From: Alentia gelatinosa
Lineage: Eukaryota > Annelida > Polychaeta > Phyllodocida > Polynoidae
NCBI GenBank assembly: GCA_950022655.1
Contig: OX465579.1
Coordinates: forward strand, 48,401,950-48,465,949
Length of the DNA stretch: 64,000 nt
Direction: 5' to 3'
The translations under genes and the position numbers were made by a program. The notes beneath the pieces were generated by a model. That model was not told the DNA's origin. It ran no database searches and saw only the letters and a list, made by a program, of their open reading frames with translations. Shown here piece after piece: positions 11,658 through 25,186 of this stretch. How positions within the stretch are numbered: position 1 is the first letter of the stretch; each line of letters opens with the position of its first letter.

Positions 11658-13193
11658 TTTTCTATCATGATCATCATTGGTGGAAATCACACGCATTCTA
11701 ACCCTTTAGATGAACACATATTGCATTGGAATGTTAGCGATTAATTTTAGGGGAAAGAGATATGGAGATGCTTAATCACACCTGCCAGTATTTTGAGATA
11801 AATACCAAGGCAGATATGTGCAGTGGGTTTTATAAGCATTTGAAAAGGGAACCTACTGTTGTCCTTTGATTTAGTCGAACTCCTCTCACATTTTCTTTCT
11901 CATTTTCTTCATGGAACATGGACGCTTTCACTGCGAACAATTTAATACATATCAATCAATTGTTGATCTCGGTGGATTAGAGTCATTGTCCCACCGCTAA
12001 TATGCACAGGCATGCTAATCCCATTAAAAATCTTAATCTTCTACCGGGCGACGGGGAAGACAATCAATTTGTCCCCCTGGGAAGACAGCGGTAGTTCCGT
12101 CGGGGAAATGAGCGACAGTACTGGAGTACTCCGGTGGGTATTAGTAAACAAACAACAACGTCGTCTATGGGAATGAAGATATTTGTTAACGGCCGTGTGG
12201 AAGTGAGCTGGGAATATCGAGGCTGATATCCCTGTGTGGATGAATATAGATTTTTTCGGGTGAAATTCTGACTTGTGGTATAGAGTATAGATTCCTCGAC
12301 CGTCGTGTTATTGTAATTTCTCGTTGGGTGGAATATGAAATTGCTAATATATTACCGCATGGGTGCTCTGTACTAACTAGTGGTGCTGTTGGCTTTGCTT
12401 TTCTATGCATTAACAGATGCTAGTACATGTAGTTTGAATAACTTACTGTATAAAGTATACAATAATGTATATTTAATGAAAGGTCAGCGCTCCAAGGTTC
12501 TTCATGGACAGACTGATGATTTCTGACACCAAATAGACATTTAAGGACCACCGCTCAATATATCCGAATTTCGTGATATGAATATTGCATTAACCTGATA
12601 TTCGCCTAAAAGGCCCTATCAGTGTAATATACTTCATTTGACGATTCCATTCCCTTTGTCACGCGGACCTAGTTCAAAAACACGTCTTGAAAAGTGCATC
12701 AACAAATGAACCGGACCTTCGAAGTTTCACATTCAGGCTTGCTGATGAAAATTCATTGTAAAGATATTACGACTAATGTATGGAATTTCCTTCGGAATAA
12801 CGTAATCCCCGAATAATTTACTCTCTATTTTCCAAAGATTGTCTTTAATAATACCTTGCCGTTCGTGTCTGTTACTGTTTTAGGACGTTGAAGCCACATG
12901 ACACTGGAGAGATACTCTAGCAAAGCTAGGCGGAAGGCGTACAATAGAGGTCCTACAAGCTTTTAAGGCACTTCAGAGCAAGGTTGATTTTCAAAAGCAG
13001 TAGGCCTATATGCAGTGAAAGAAAACTGAACCTTACTACACAATGTGCAACTTTAGCACGCATGTGGTGAAACAGAGAACAGATTGAAAGAAGCTTAAAT
13101 ATGTCTTTTCCTCAAACGACATTTTATTGTTAAGATAGATACTGATAGTCACATGTACATGCACATATACATATAATATTTTACTATATATTT
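11658..13193. other. Intergenic stretch, no gene seen
   Basis: No domain, RNA gene or repeat pair recognised. Confidence 0.4.
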
Positions 13194-13360
13194 CGGGTAT
13201 ATAGTAAATATATAACGTCCAACCATGCTTGTACAAGTCACAGAACTCGATGCTGATTTACCGTTTGTACGGAACTCGGCGTAAACGCCTCGGTCCATAC
13301 AAACGGTAAATCGGCATCTCGTTCTGTGACTTGTACAGCATGGTTAGGACGTTCTATATA
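13194..13360. repeat. Foldback hairpin element with a shared family end
   Basis: Arms of about 60 bp (13209-13271 and 13294-13360) pair almost perfectly. They begin TATATAACGTCC, include CAAGTCACAGAAC, and enclose a loop of about 22 bp. The outer sequence CGGGTATATAGTAAATATA at 13194 recurs, reverse complemented, at the end of the 60932-61032 hairpin, so the two belong to one family. Confidence 0.75.
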
Positions 13361-13369
13361 ATTACTCTG

Positions 13370-13450
13370 ATATGTAGACATGCATACATATGTGCATATA
13401 CATATGTGCATATATATATACGCATATACATAAGCATAGATATACACATA
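13370..13450 (+). repeat. (CA/TA)-rich microsatellite
   Basis: Alternating purine-pyrimidine words of the CATATGTGCATATA type. Confidence 0.7.
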
Positions 13451-13678
13451 TTAAAGGTATGCGTCCATGTATTTATTACCCACCTGATACGGAGTCTCCA
13501 TACTAAGCCTATGGAGATTACAGATCGCTACTGAGTAGGATACGGACCTGCGGAATCTCCTAGGAGGATACGGATTTTTTAGATGAAAGAAGTCACAAAC
13601 ATAACTTCTTAACTACGTTGAAAAGTTTTCTAACGATCATATTTAATGCTTAAATCTAAAAATAAGTGAGTAATAAAT

Positions 13679-13796
13679 ACAACATTACCATGATTTCGAT
13701 CTGTGTGGCCGTATTCTCTTGTAGTTGACGCTACGCAATACTCGTCAACTACGCGGAGAATACGGCCACTCAGATCGAAATCATGGTAATATTGTG
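13679..13796. repeat. Foldback hairpin element, arms about 52 bp
   Basis: The left arm (about 13679-13730) contains ACCATGATTTCGATCTG and GGCCGTATTCTC. The right arm (about 13743-13796) is its reverse complement with a few mismatches. The loop is about 12 bp. It resembles the 13194 element in size but not in sequence. Confidence 0.8.
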
Positions 13797-16700
13797 TATA
13801 TATCCATGCTAAATATATCAATGGATGCATGCATACTCATATGAAAAGATGCATAAACTGTAATAAACCTATACGCACATGAGTGCATTTCATTTTTTCA
13901 AGTGAATTTTACTAGGGTTTAATTCATACATATAAATAACTATTTCAGAAGCACGTTCACGCACACGTTTCTCGTATAAATTCAAACTTTAAATCTGCGT
14001 CAATAAAGTCCCGCATATATATACTAGTTAGTCGAGGCATCTGAATAAACGCGCGTGAAAAAGCAGCTTTAATATAAAACGGAAAGGATAATAATGTCTG
14101 TTATGAAAATATTATAATGTCTGTTGATGCAGTATTGTTTGTGTCTATGATGCATGAGTTTGTTACGTCCACAGAGAGTCAGTATGCACGTATTTGCCCC
14201 ATTAGTGACGTGTTTTATCTACAGAGCAATTATGTCTGTGAGATTCAGCCAACAGTGCCACGTAATTACAGGCCGACGTGATTACGTGTGCGCCGCGATG
14301 TATAACTACAGTGTCGCTTTATCAGCAGTAACGTAAATATTATACCAAGCTGGTAAATCGGTCAGTCGCGATAGACAGTAGCTGAGTATGTTGTGTCCTG
14401 TTATATGATATGGTATAGAATCGGAGAATTATACCTATATATATAACGCTTAGTTGTACATTGGTATTGTTAAAATCTGATTTACTCTATATGGATGTAT
14501 GCATATAACACATATATTTGTGCGTGTGTGCGTTCCTTTGGAACAGAATTGCCAGTCAATAATAGAGTCTAGTAGACACAAGAACTAAATCTAATGATGT
14601 TGAAAACGAAAATCTGTACAAGGAAGATTACGAAATGCAAAATCTGAACCTACCGAGATCAACACAATATGGGACTTATTGATTTGTACATTTCATATAT
14701 GTTTAGATCTAATAAGCACGGTCAGTGACAAAGCATTCTGTTCATATCCACTTTTCTTCTCTTTTAACAATTCATGACTAATACAAAGACCCATCTACCG
14801 CTGTTCAAACCGCCCACATTTAAAACGCACCGATTTGAAACATCAGAAAACGCTTGCTGCCATAAAACTGTCCAGCTGAAATTTCAGACGAACTACACAC
14901 GTCCAGGTGATTACTCCAATTATCCACAAATTTACTGCTGAACGGTGATATGCGCCGAGGCTTTTGCCATACGAGAACAAAGCCTTAACGGCAGACACTC
15001 CCACCCCTCACCGGCCCAGGCCTGATAGCTGACGCCCTCATCCATGAGCAGTGTGTATCAGATAAGGCCACATTCCTCCTACCAGGCCAGGTGTCCCACA
15101 GACTTGGTTTCATTCCTCGTTAACCCTCACCTATTCCCCATCGTGTTAGCTTATCACATAACGCATTATATGTAGGCCTACCACGAGATTGGAACCAATG
15201 GGCAGATGCGAGGTGGTGGGGTGATACTGTTGAGTTGTGGTGAGTTTGGGGTTGCTAGTTGGAGGCTGGCGACACTGTGGCTGGACGAGTGGTAGGGTGA
15301 TGAAGGGGTGCCACCCTCATCCCATGTTCATCTGCCCACGTTACGTGATACACTTCACCTGTCACCTATAACAATGGTAATACAAGGTCCATATGACAAA
15401 AATAATAAAAACAACCGGTGGTATTGCCAATACTATCTCCAATATTATCGTATATACAAATATACCATTGAATAACAAATATTTCGTTTGTTACGTTGTT
15501 ATATTGCTATACCGATAAGTATCGCGAGAAACGACTTGAATGTAAATATACCATGTGTTAGTTAATGATAAAAAAACACAACAGGGATGTATATTGAATT
15601 ATTAGTTACGGAAGAGTGATCGGCTTCATTGACCCCCCTCTCAGGTTCTCTTTTCCAATGAGAAAGATTGTTTTCACTCACATAGATATTTAATTACATA
15701 GCAAAGTACCAAATTAGGTTTAAGTATACATTTTGAAAATATAAAAGTATATTAAATTTTCGAACACCGATTCGCTTGACATCAGATACATGTATGTAAG
15801 TAATTATATCAGACTCGATAACAACGTGTGTAGTGGCATATTGATTGGGTGATGGACACTGTGTGATACTGGTTGTCTGACTTTAATAAGCTGCAATTTA
15901 CAAATGAATGGACTATGAATGCGTCAGATAAGACTTTGTACATACATATCATTAGGTAATGTTTGTAGCGGCCAAAAGATAAAACATCACTAATTATAAC
16001 TGTTTTTGTTATTCAGTAGTCCAGCTGCCTCAAGGCAGCTGTTCGGAATTTCAAACATCTACCCCATCCTTTTAATTTACCAGCAATGACAGGCATGTCT
16101 CGCTTCATATTAGTGTCAGCCTGTTGTTATTTAGAAAAGAAATTATCAACTTCTAAACAAATCCGGAGTGGCCAAACAGAAAATACCCGTTTTGTATTAC
16201 ATTTAAGCGCCCTCCTGAATCAGGGACTATTATCATGACATCGCACTCACAACAACATGAACATGTCCTGTTAGCCAATCATAGCGTTGGCGGGGTGGTA
16301 GAGGGCGTGGTTGTGTAGATAGCCCACAGGGACGCATCATTCATAGAGAGACTGTGTGTAATGCCCTAATCATAGGAAAAACGAGGCCTGCCACATGGTG
16401 CCTGTGATGCCCTCACTTTGAAGTACGGCCATTTATCACACCGCTCCGCCTGGGATGGGGGAGGGGCGGGTGGCCAGGTGGGAGGGTCGGTAGGCGTGTG
16501 CTACCGGACGGCCTCTGTAAACAAAATAAGACCCTACGGATGCCCTCCTCCCTCAACTCTCACAGTACGTGGTTATTGGCTGCTATATGTGCTATTTATC
16601 TCAATCAGGTCGAGCAAAATGTTATAATATTTTCTCCTTTACCTTACTTATTGAATTACATTTTTACTTATGGATTTCAGAGGTTAAATCTTTGATAAAG

Positions 16701-19646
16701 TGAAATCGGTGTATACAATGTATACATGTGGGATAGAGGTAATAATGAAGTCAGTTGGACGTCGGAACAACATATGAAACTATACTACTCCGAGTAATGA
16801 TTGCAAAGTAGAGAAGCAGAATGCTTCGCTGTTTTATCTAGATCTGTTTTCATTTTGCTGGTCTCTCATAAGGTGGTCTGTTGTAATTTCATAATGCCGA
16901 CAGGGAGGTATGATTTCAATGATAAAGTGAATTGCATACCACGGATGTATATCTATATATGCTTAGAGGTTGTACAATATCTCTATTGCACGGACGCTAT
17001 GAACATAAACAAGGTAATAAAGGAGTGTTATAATGGCCAGAAAGCCACCTGTCATGAATTATAAAGTCCATTTTATGATGGCTTTCAATACTATTAGAAA
17101 ATTTAAAAAAAGCTGGCTCAGAAACTGTTTGGATATGTGGGTCCCAGAGGAGCCTCTAAAAGCTATGAATTGATGTTGTATGCTTTTACTGGTGCTTACA
17201 ACTGATGATGCATGGATGTCCCTCATATACCACACAGGAGCGTCAACTGCCGCATAAGGAATGGTTCATTAAGCATTCAGAATAGATACCCCGGATTTAT
17301 TCCATGCGAAAAATACTCATCCAGAGGCTGAAGAATAGTGTATGGGTTAAACCGTATGTAGATAAGGTAAAATGCCCGGGCATACAGATGATGCATTTCC
17401 GGCACTGTTAGACTAGTACATGTATTTTCCGCTTTCAATCGGGCGGTTTTATCATAGATAAAGTATTGTACATGTATATCTATGTTTTTATGTCTGCTTT
17501 ACTTTTCACTGTTTTATATTGTGTCCTATAGTAGGCGACACCAAGGTACAAAATGAATGGGTACCACCTTCCAGAATCAGCATGATGTCCGACACCATGA
17601 TGGATGATGTCAACACCAATTTATGTAAGAGAACCCTAGCTTTGATGTGTACTTCTGTGTTGAAAAAGCAACACGTTCTGGACCACATTATAACAAAGAA
17701 ATTAGTGGCATTAATATAATGGGATGAAAGGGGTTACTAATGAAAGGGAACAATGCAAATACGACATTTGATCCTCTGTGGGGATAAATATTACCGCGAC
17801 ACCTTTTTGCAATGGATAAGTCTGGTAATGTTCAAAGCATATCAAACTACGCCGAGTTGGAGGCAGATGTTCATAGCACCATGCTCTGTTACGTTTCCTC
17901 CACTCGTGTTACATTTGCAAATTAAGGTCTATATGTCATAATTAGTATAGATACCAAACATTTCTTATCGATCGAAAGCCTCAATAAATTTGGCATCGGG
18001 AGTACTTTATTAATTTCTGAGACAAGTAAGGGCACAATACAATAATTTACCACAGGATCTAATGCCATTAAATGGACAATAAAACTAATTTCATGTCAGG
18101 ATAAATATATTACGAGAACACCCACACCGTTTTCAAAAAGAATTCTCCTACTGCATCTCAGATGGGCCAAAGCCCTAGACTCTTTACCTCCTCACATGAA
18201 CCTACTAGATAACATACAAGTGTACCATTGAAGGACTTAAATGTACAACTGAATTCAAATAATAAAGAACTGACAATTATCAGGAAATAAAACCAATATA
18301 GCTGGCAGGGTGCAATACTTGTTTAGACTCCTATTGTAAAAATTTAGTATGCTTTCTAGATATGCAAACATTGATAGATGTTGTGTGTATTCGTCCGTCT
18401 ATGTATATCAATAATACAAATATTTATCACTCATACAACTGGTTCTATTATTGACGGCAGCTGAGTCCACACTGCGAATACCAGAATCATAATGTCCTCA
18501 CTACGACTCAGACCCTGCCATGTCATTGTGTGCCCCTAGAGTGTATGTAGTGGGAGTGGGGAAAATAAGGGAACTTCAAATAGTCATTATCATAGGGAAT
18601 CTGATATTTTCATTCTCTTGCTATATCCAATAAAGAGAGAATCATCAGAGGTAGTACGTCGGACCTGCTGTGTGTGCACATATGCTCAAAACTTCCTTAC
18701 CGAAAACTGGAAAAAAAGATACTAAAAAAAAAAACGTTGGCGGAAGAGATGTAGTTTGTAAATGCAGTGTGAGGTACGTTCCACTTATCTGACTAAACCG
18801 GTCGGGGTTTGGGTGCGTCCTGGGCGATAATACAGCGGGCAATGGAGCATGGCGAAAGTAAACAGAGAGAGGCGGCTGAATGTGTGGTTTTCCCCTAAAC
18901 AAACATTGCCATAGTTTACGAATTGTTCAGCCAGGAGCTGCAGCCTCCATGGAGTGACTGCAATGACACAACGTATCATATTAAAGCGATAAGCATCAGT
19001 CCTTGATAATCTAACTACCCTCTTATTTGCCAGTGCCCGCTCTCTCTCATGCCCACAATTGAATGTAATTACTATCCTGCACATAATTCCTCTTAGGAGT
19101 GCAAGGCCACATTCAAATAAACCCATGGCTGCCATGGATCGGCTAAGATGGGTTTCCACATCTATTTTAACGGCAAACTTTGCAATAACATGGAAATTTC
19201 ATAAAGCATTATTAATTATGTTAGACTGACATTCCCGACATTGTATTCCACTCAGTGTGATGTGATCTAATGTACTCTTGTTGTTCTCTGTCATGCATTT
19301 AACCATAGTGCGTGTTGCATGACAGCTTTTCAATTAATACTGAATTATGCACGGTCTGGCAAACGCAAGGAAGAATAACTACCTGGCATGGTCATAATAT
19401 TAATAAAAGCTGGGAAATTCAGCGTATTACCAACACCCTATACCGTGTTACACCAGTCGGGCTACCCGGTCTAGTTAATTGATACCCTCATCACTCAATA
19501 TACCGAAATGAGATCGTGTCTGAAAGACAATGTGAATTTCGATAATGTTCTCAATTGTATGTTTAATAACATAGGTACATTGTTGTTGAGGACCTGGGCC
19601 TGACCTCTTTCGAGTGAGTTCCTCCGAAGGAGAGGCTGATGGCTTT
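13797..19646. other. Long intergenic stretch, no supported gene
   Basis: Only short frames without domains. The one structured item noticed is a perfect 9 bp hairpin at 16021-16041 (CAGCTGCCT, a two-base loop, then AGGCAGCTG). A poly-A run lies near 18724. Confidence 0.4.
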
Positions 19647-19686
19647 GACAGATGTTTCGGGCATGACCAGTGATCCAGCAGTCTGT
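19647..19686 (-). ncRNA. Decayed hammerhead-like motif
   Basis: On the minus strand, GAAAC-ATCT-GTC matches the 3' half of a minimal type I hammerhead. The 5' CTGATGA box is only approximated (CTGGATCA), so activity is unlikely. Listed because it resembles the other motifs in the window. Confidence 0.25.
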
Positions 19687-21945
19687 GAAGGGGTAAACTA
19701 GATAAACCCACACTTTACCCAGATACCCTGGAGCAAGGTCCCAAGGGGCTCCATGCTGCAATTTGTCCTTCGGTCATTTTTATCAACCGCGATTAAAAAA
19801 CCCTAAATCTCTCCAGAGAGATAATCTTGGACGTGTACCTGATGTTAAATCCGAAAGATCTTCAAGTAATCAGAAATGATTTAGCCACGTGACATTCAAG
19901 TAGATACTTGAATATGATATAATGGTTTACTACATGTAACTGCTCTGATATATGATTCGTAAATCAGCGTCTTGGAGAAGCAGAATGATGGTGAAAGAGT
20001 TGGAGATGGGTCAGGGTAAAACATCGCATCCCCTGGAGGAATGAGACCAGGCGTTAGATCTCATTAGGTGTTTCCTCCACCAGGGGCTTGGGAGGATCCA
20101 GGCCCCTCCGGGAGCAGAGCGGCCATGCTCAACATTATCATCTCCAGCGGTTATCAGTTCAGCAAGATTCCGCTACAAATATCTTTTATGTGCCCCCTCC
20201 CTCCTCCCCAGGAAATGCTGGTTCTATAACGTCCCACTCCTAGGGAATTACCAGTCCTATGGAACCCTCTTCCCTGGGAAATGCCGATATTATAAGTTTT
20301 AATGAGTACGATTCTTATTTCCTTCAATACTGCAATATCTCTCAGACCAATAAATCATATGGAGTAGGCTAGATACATTATTTGTCATCTAAATCTTTTC
20401 CAGATGTTGCTGCAATACCATATACATGGAATTCAAATGATCCATGTTTTCTTGTGACTGATGGCTATCGATTCTTGCAGCTCCCATGGCCGGAAAAGTA
20501 ATTATATTGTATGACAGGATCTCACTCTAAAGATTGTAATAACAGGTATTTCCCCATAACGAACCAAATTGCAATTTGCTAAAGGTCAAATTCCTCAGGT
20601 TTGGCTCAGTCCAATCTGTTTAAATTCGTTTCTTTGTGAGTAAAAAACACAAACACCAGAGAAATCCAAGCCAACGCAGAGAGAAATATCCGTAGGTAAG
20701 CATATTTCCCTATGCTTTCGTAATCTTATTGAACCTGAACATTTGAACCTCATATAATATTCAACCAACTGTGTACCTGGCTGGTTCAAGCTTTGACTAC
20801 AGAAACACGCTCTTGTATGCTAATTCTACAACTTTATTTCCCTTTGATGGCCGAGCCGCTTGGAGATACGGACCAATTACATGTCTGTAGGCAATCATGG
20901 CTTAATTGGAGTTGAGATAGAATGCTTTATTGTCGGTCTGACCCCATAACTGTCTCGTGCTCTGTCGACGAGACATGGTAAACAAGGCCACTGGTAAAAG
21001 TCAGGACGAGGTCAATCTTTAAATTTGTGATATATTACGTGCCTAGACTTCCTATACATAGTGCCAATCATCCTTTGTAAAAATAACTTGTTTTTTGTCA
21101 TGTGAGCTCTGTATATGCTTATCTTAGTAATTTCTTCATGATATTCCGATAACATCTATTGCTCTTGTTGGGAGGCACGCACAGTATTGTTTATTGAAGT
21201 ATGCTGGGCATAGTTATGGAAAATGATGAACATATACAGAAAAATCACATCAATAAAGGAAACTTATAACAGACCTCTTCTTATTCCATTGAACATATCG
21301 CAGCACTGACCAGAACAACTTCGGCCCGGTCACACCGCGGTAACCCAGTGTTTATTTCGGAGATAAATGAACTTGTTCAAATTGAAAAAAATTAATATCG
21401 GCCGATTTTGATAGGGGTGCAAGTAGTTTCATATTGTTACTGAAATGAATACTAGGGGCTTTGCATATGACGTTCATTTTCTCATAAGTAGATGTACAGA
21501 TACAAATCAATAGAATATGTATATTGCATCATTCTTCATCTAAAGGGTACAATACTTTTTGTCGTGACAGGCTTATGCATTTATGAGTATCCATTTCATG
21601 ATACCAATGTCATTTTTATTCTACAATCAAGCACGAAGGTACAATAGACCGATACATTGCAATTAACAATAATTATCATTTTAAAATGTGTGTGACAGGC
21701 AGTTATTAACATTAATCTCGTTATAGTGTCAATACTATAGCTTCTCTTTGTGAGGGAAACGGGCAGAACTTTTGCGTTGTGCATGTGTTCATTAGCATAT
21801 CTGATAAAATGGAATCAAGTTGCCGAGGCGCCACCAATTTCACCAATTACCCATGTAAGGTACACCGGAAGCGTGATGAGCTCACTGCAACCACGCATGC
21901 GCGCGCCGACAGCTGATGGTAAGTGAGGTTGACTAACTCACCTCC
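19687..21945. other. Intergenic stretch, no gene seen
   Basis: No domain, RNA gene or repeat recognised. Confidence 0.4.
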
Positions 21946-22470
21946 ATGGCGCCAGTCCGACTGACTCAACGGCCAAGCACTCAGTCACTGGAAGTCATCT
22001 CCATCACATACAGAGATGATATTAATGCACCATTCCTAGAGTTTTTATCTGCACTTAATTCTACGACCGTTATGCTCGGCGTCCCCCAAATATGCGTTAT
22101 ATCCACATATACAACGGTTATCTCCTGCGCTAGATATAATATATGCAGCTATCTTGTGAATTTGCATTTATCATTGAGCTTGGCAGTACTACGTAACCAC
22201 GGATTAAAGAATCTGTCTAGGGGTTTCTCCTTTTCTAGGGTCAGGGGAGCCCCCTCACCCTACCCCCTCCTATCCGCCCATCATTCAGTGAGGTGCAATA
22301 TCGAGATGTTCCTCCCGATAATCCGGTTTGGAGAGGGGTTGGTCTGTAGGCACAATCTTCCCTCGACTGATACCAGCGGAGTTTTAGTCTTGACTGAGAT
22401 CAGGCTTGAGTCACTCGGATATATCCCCCATGTGCGTTGGTCCCCGCCTCCCCGGGGCCAGGCCGTCTAG
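21946..22470 (+). CDS. Unassigned 174-codon ORF
   Basis: This is among the longest open frames in the window. It opens with MAPVRLTQRP and has a mixed composition with no membrane segment, cysteine pattern or domain recognised. It lies just upstream of the retroelement endonuclease remnant, on the same strand, but does not resemble a non-LTR ORF1: no zinc knuckle or coiled coil is visible. A frame of this length is only slightly improbable by chance at this base composition. It could be an exon, an old repeat or nothing. Confidence 0.15.
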   Translation: MAPVRLTQRPSTQSLEVISITYRDDINAPFLEFLSALNSTTVMLGVPQICVISTYTTVISCARYNICSYLVNLHLSLSLAVLRNHGLKNLSRGFSFSRVRGAPSPYPLLSAHHSVRCNIEMFLPIIRFGEGLVCRHNLPSTDTSGVLVLTEIRLESLGYIPHVRWSPPPRGQAV

Positions 22471-22858
22471 ATAAAAGCAAGATCCATGACAAGCTGAAGG
22501 TCATGGTCAGGCTTGTGCATGGTCTTAGTTTGACAATATCATTCAGGCACCTAAATCTCCATGAATTCTTCTTGTCGCTGTGATCTGCGGAGAAGTAACT
22601 CGTAAATGTACGGCCCTGAGGAAACTTGGAAAATATGACAAAACTTAGCCCAATTCTAGTTTGTAAACATGCAAAGGACCAGACTCAGCGTATTTCTGTT
22701 ATGATTTATTAATTGATTATAGCTTAACATTAATCTGACAATCATCATTCATATACACAGATGATAGAATAACGTTAGATTGGGTGAAAGAAAGCCAGAG
22801 CGACATAATCATATAAATTAATGAGAACAAAACAATAACAGGCATAAGTTTCCACGTC
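22471..22858. other. Spacer before the retroelement remnant
   Basis: No feature recognised. If the retroelement had an ORF1 it is not detectable here, which suggests 5' truncation. Confidence 0.4.
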
Positions 22859-23854
22859 GTGCATCATAATGCATGCAGCATCAGAGGTAAAATAGACATA
22901 GGAAAAGCTCATGTAGAACTATCAAATGCAAGAATACACATCTTTTCAGAGACTAGGCTAACCGAACGATATCCCGTTGAACCATTACATGCAAATGGAT
23001 ATAATGAAAGACGACTGAATAGAGCTACACTAAACGATAAAAGAGAAAGTTAGCTGCGGGGGTATGTGCATACATCATAAATGAGATGATAAACACAAGT
23101 ACTGACATCATGATAAAAATAATGAAGACCTAGAATGGATGTGGTTAAAGCTGGAAGCAATGGAACATAACTATTGATATTGGGAGTTGTCTGTAGACCA
23201 CCTGATAACAATCAACAAATAGCTGCTGACTGTCTGATTGATATCTTAGATATACTGACAGAACAAAGCAAGGACCACGACATGGTACTGTTGAGTGATT
23301 TTAACATTATTTATCAAGACTTACAAAACAATGAAACAAAAATGTTAAAGCATCTAGAACAAGCAATAGGACTAATGGAATATTCTCGTAAACCCACGAG
23401 AATAAATAATACACTTGATTTGATATTTTCTAATGTAAAACACATAAACAGTAGTGGAACTACACCATTTGTACTGAGTGATAACAAAGGAGTATATATG
23501 ATGAAAAAGAAAATAAAGGAGGTTTATATCACGAGGAAGGTTTTCGGCAGGTCATATAGGAACTACGATAATAATTCACTTCAAACCGAGTTGGGATATA
23601 GGGATCGGGACTATTGTTATGAATGTGAATATCCGAATACATACTGGGGTATTGTGGGAAACAATATCAGAGATATTTGCGATAAAATTTGTCCTGTACA
23701 GAATATGCAATACAAAAGCCAAGACAGTGCTTGGTTAAATCATGAAGCATTGGAGAAAATATTAGAAAAAGATCGAGCATGGATTAATCCACAATGGCAA
23801 ATGAATATCGAAAATAAGACCTACTATAATAGGTTAAGAAACGAATGTAAATAA
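22859..23854 (+). pseudogene. Endonuclease domain of the non-LTR element, frameshifted
   Basis: The endonuclease would nick target DNA to prime reverse transcription. The first frame (22859-23053) has NACSIRGKI and SETRLT, the latter around the catalytic glutamate. After a stop, GVCAYI and then LEWMWLKL appear in other frames. The frame from 23174 has GVVCRPPDNN, LLSDFNI (usually GDFN) and TLDLIFSN. The expected C-terminal SDH catalytic triplet is SDN followed by unrelated residues. At least two frameshifts and one changed catalytic position show a dead copy. Confidence 0.8.
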
Positions 23855-24279
23855 TGTATAATACAAGCAAAAAAAAGGCATATATAACAGGGAACAGGGA
23901 TTAAGATTTAGATAAATTCTTGAAAAGAATAGAGGTACTTATACACAGTAAAGTTAAAAGGGACAGTATAACACTGGAAGGTAGTGAAACTAAAAATAGT
24001 ATACTACAGATCAAACCTAAACATATGTCAATGACCTTTTTTTAAAACCAAAATACGATCCAATCTTGCAAGTAGATTTGTACCATGAGAAGAGAGACAC
24101 TCTAGGCAGTAAACCACCACAAAAAGCAAGAGAAAATCTGATAAAAAAAGGACGAAGTCCTTTAGTTAATCAGAAAGACAAACACAAACAAAGCATCGGT
24201 GATTGACTACCTTTCCAGTAGAATATTGAAAAATAGCTTTCTAGTACTAATCATTCAAGTAACCTATATTTTCCAACTA

Positions 24280-24945
24280 TCTATAGACACTGGAAAGTTC
24301 CGTGATAAATGGAAGGTGGGAATGATAACTACTTTTCCCAAGAAAAAGAATATGCTATCAGGATCTGACCTATGACCGATCTCGGAATTGCCCTTTCCTG
24401 GAGAACTAATTGAGAAAATTGCACACAGCCAAATATCACACCACTTTCTGGAAAACGAATTGCTCATAAAACATCAAGGAGGCTTTGTGCCAGGGAAATC
24501 AAGCATTAACTCCATCTCTGAATTCACAGGTGATATCTTTAGAAGTATGGCCATAAAAGAGATTGCCATGGCAGTATTCATTGACATTGCCAAAGCTTTT
24601 GACACTATTGATCATGATATTCTAAATCAAACCATTATGGCCTACAGCACACAACCATATCATGGCTTAAAACTATCTAACCAAACAATTTCCCAAAGCC
24701 AATGGAACAAAATCTAACACTACCCAGATAACATATGGAGTTCCGCATTGGGCCCGCTCTTATTAGTAATATACCTTAATGACATAATTACACCCATAAA
24801 TTCATGTAAGATTAAATTATATGTGGATGAACCAGTCGTATACTCGCATGATAGAGACCCAATGTAGGCACTAGCGAAATTACAAGAAGACATAACTAAC
24901 AATGAGGCATGGCTCAACACTGATAAGATTAATGGAATTTGGTAC
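24280..24945 (+). pseudogene. Reverse transcriptase domain of the non-LTR element, broken
   Basis: The fingers region reads TGKFRDKWKVG, then PKKKN and SDL followed by a stop where YRPIS is expected. The frame from 24388 contains PFPGELIEKI, GGFVPGKSS and the palm motif FIDIAKAFDTIDHDIL with its catalytic aspartate. After a stop at about 24716 the YGVPxGxxLGPLLxxIYxND block is split by a frameshift (YGVP at 24735; GPLLLVIYLND at 24750). The second catalytic motif, normally YADD, is YVDE. Loss of that aspartate plus several frame breaks rules out activity. Confidence 0.85.
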
Positions 24946-25186
24946 CAATCAGAAATTTAAAAAAATACAAAAGCTGTAACTTTAATTACCTAGGAGTTAT
25001 CCTGGATAGAAACCTCAGCTTCGATCCCGACATTGACGACCAAATAAAAAGTGAGCAAGTCATAAAACTTTTATATTGGCACAAATAAAAAACATAAAAA
25101 AACCAGGCAGTCCAGATATATAAAGCCAAATTTCTTACCATGGCGATAGCCCTAATCATGATGGTACAGCCTACCTTACTAAGAAA

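Noticed and set aside
13230..13830. ORFs across the foldback hairpins
   Set aside because: Mirror-image frames on both strands are created by the palindromic arms.
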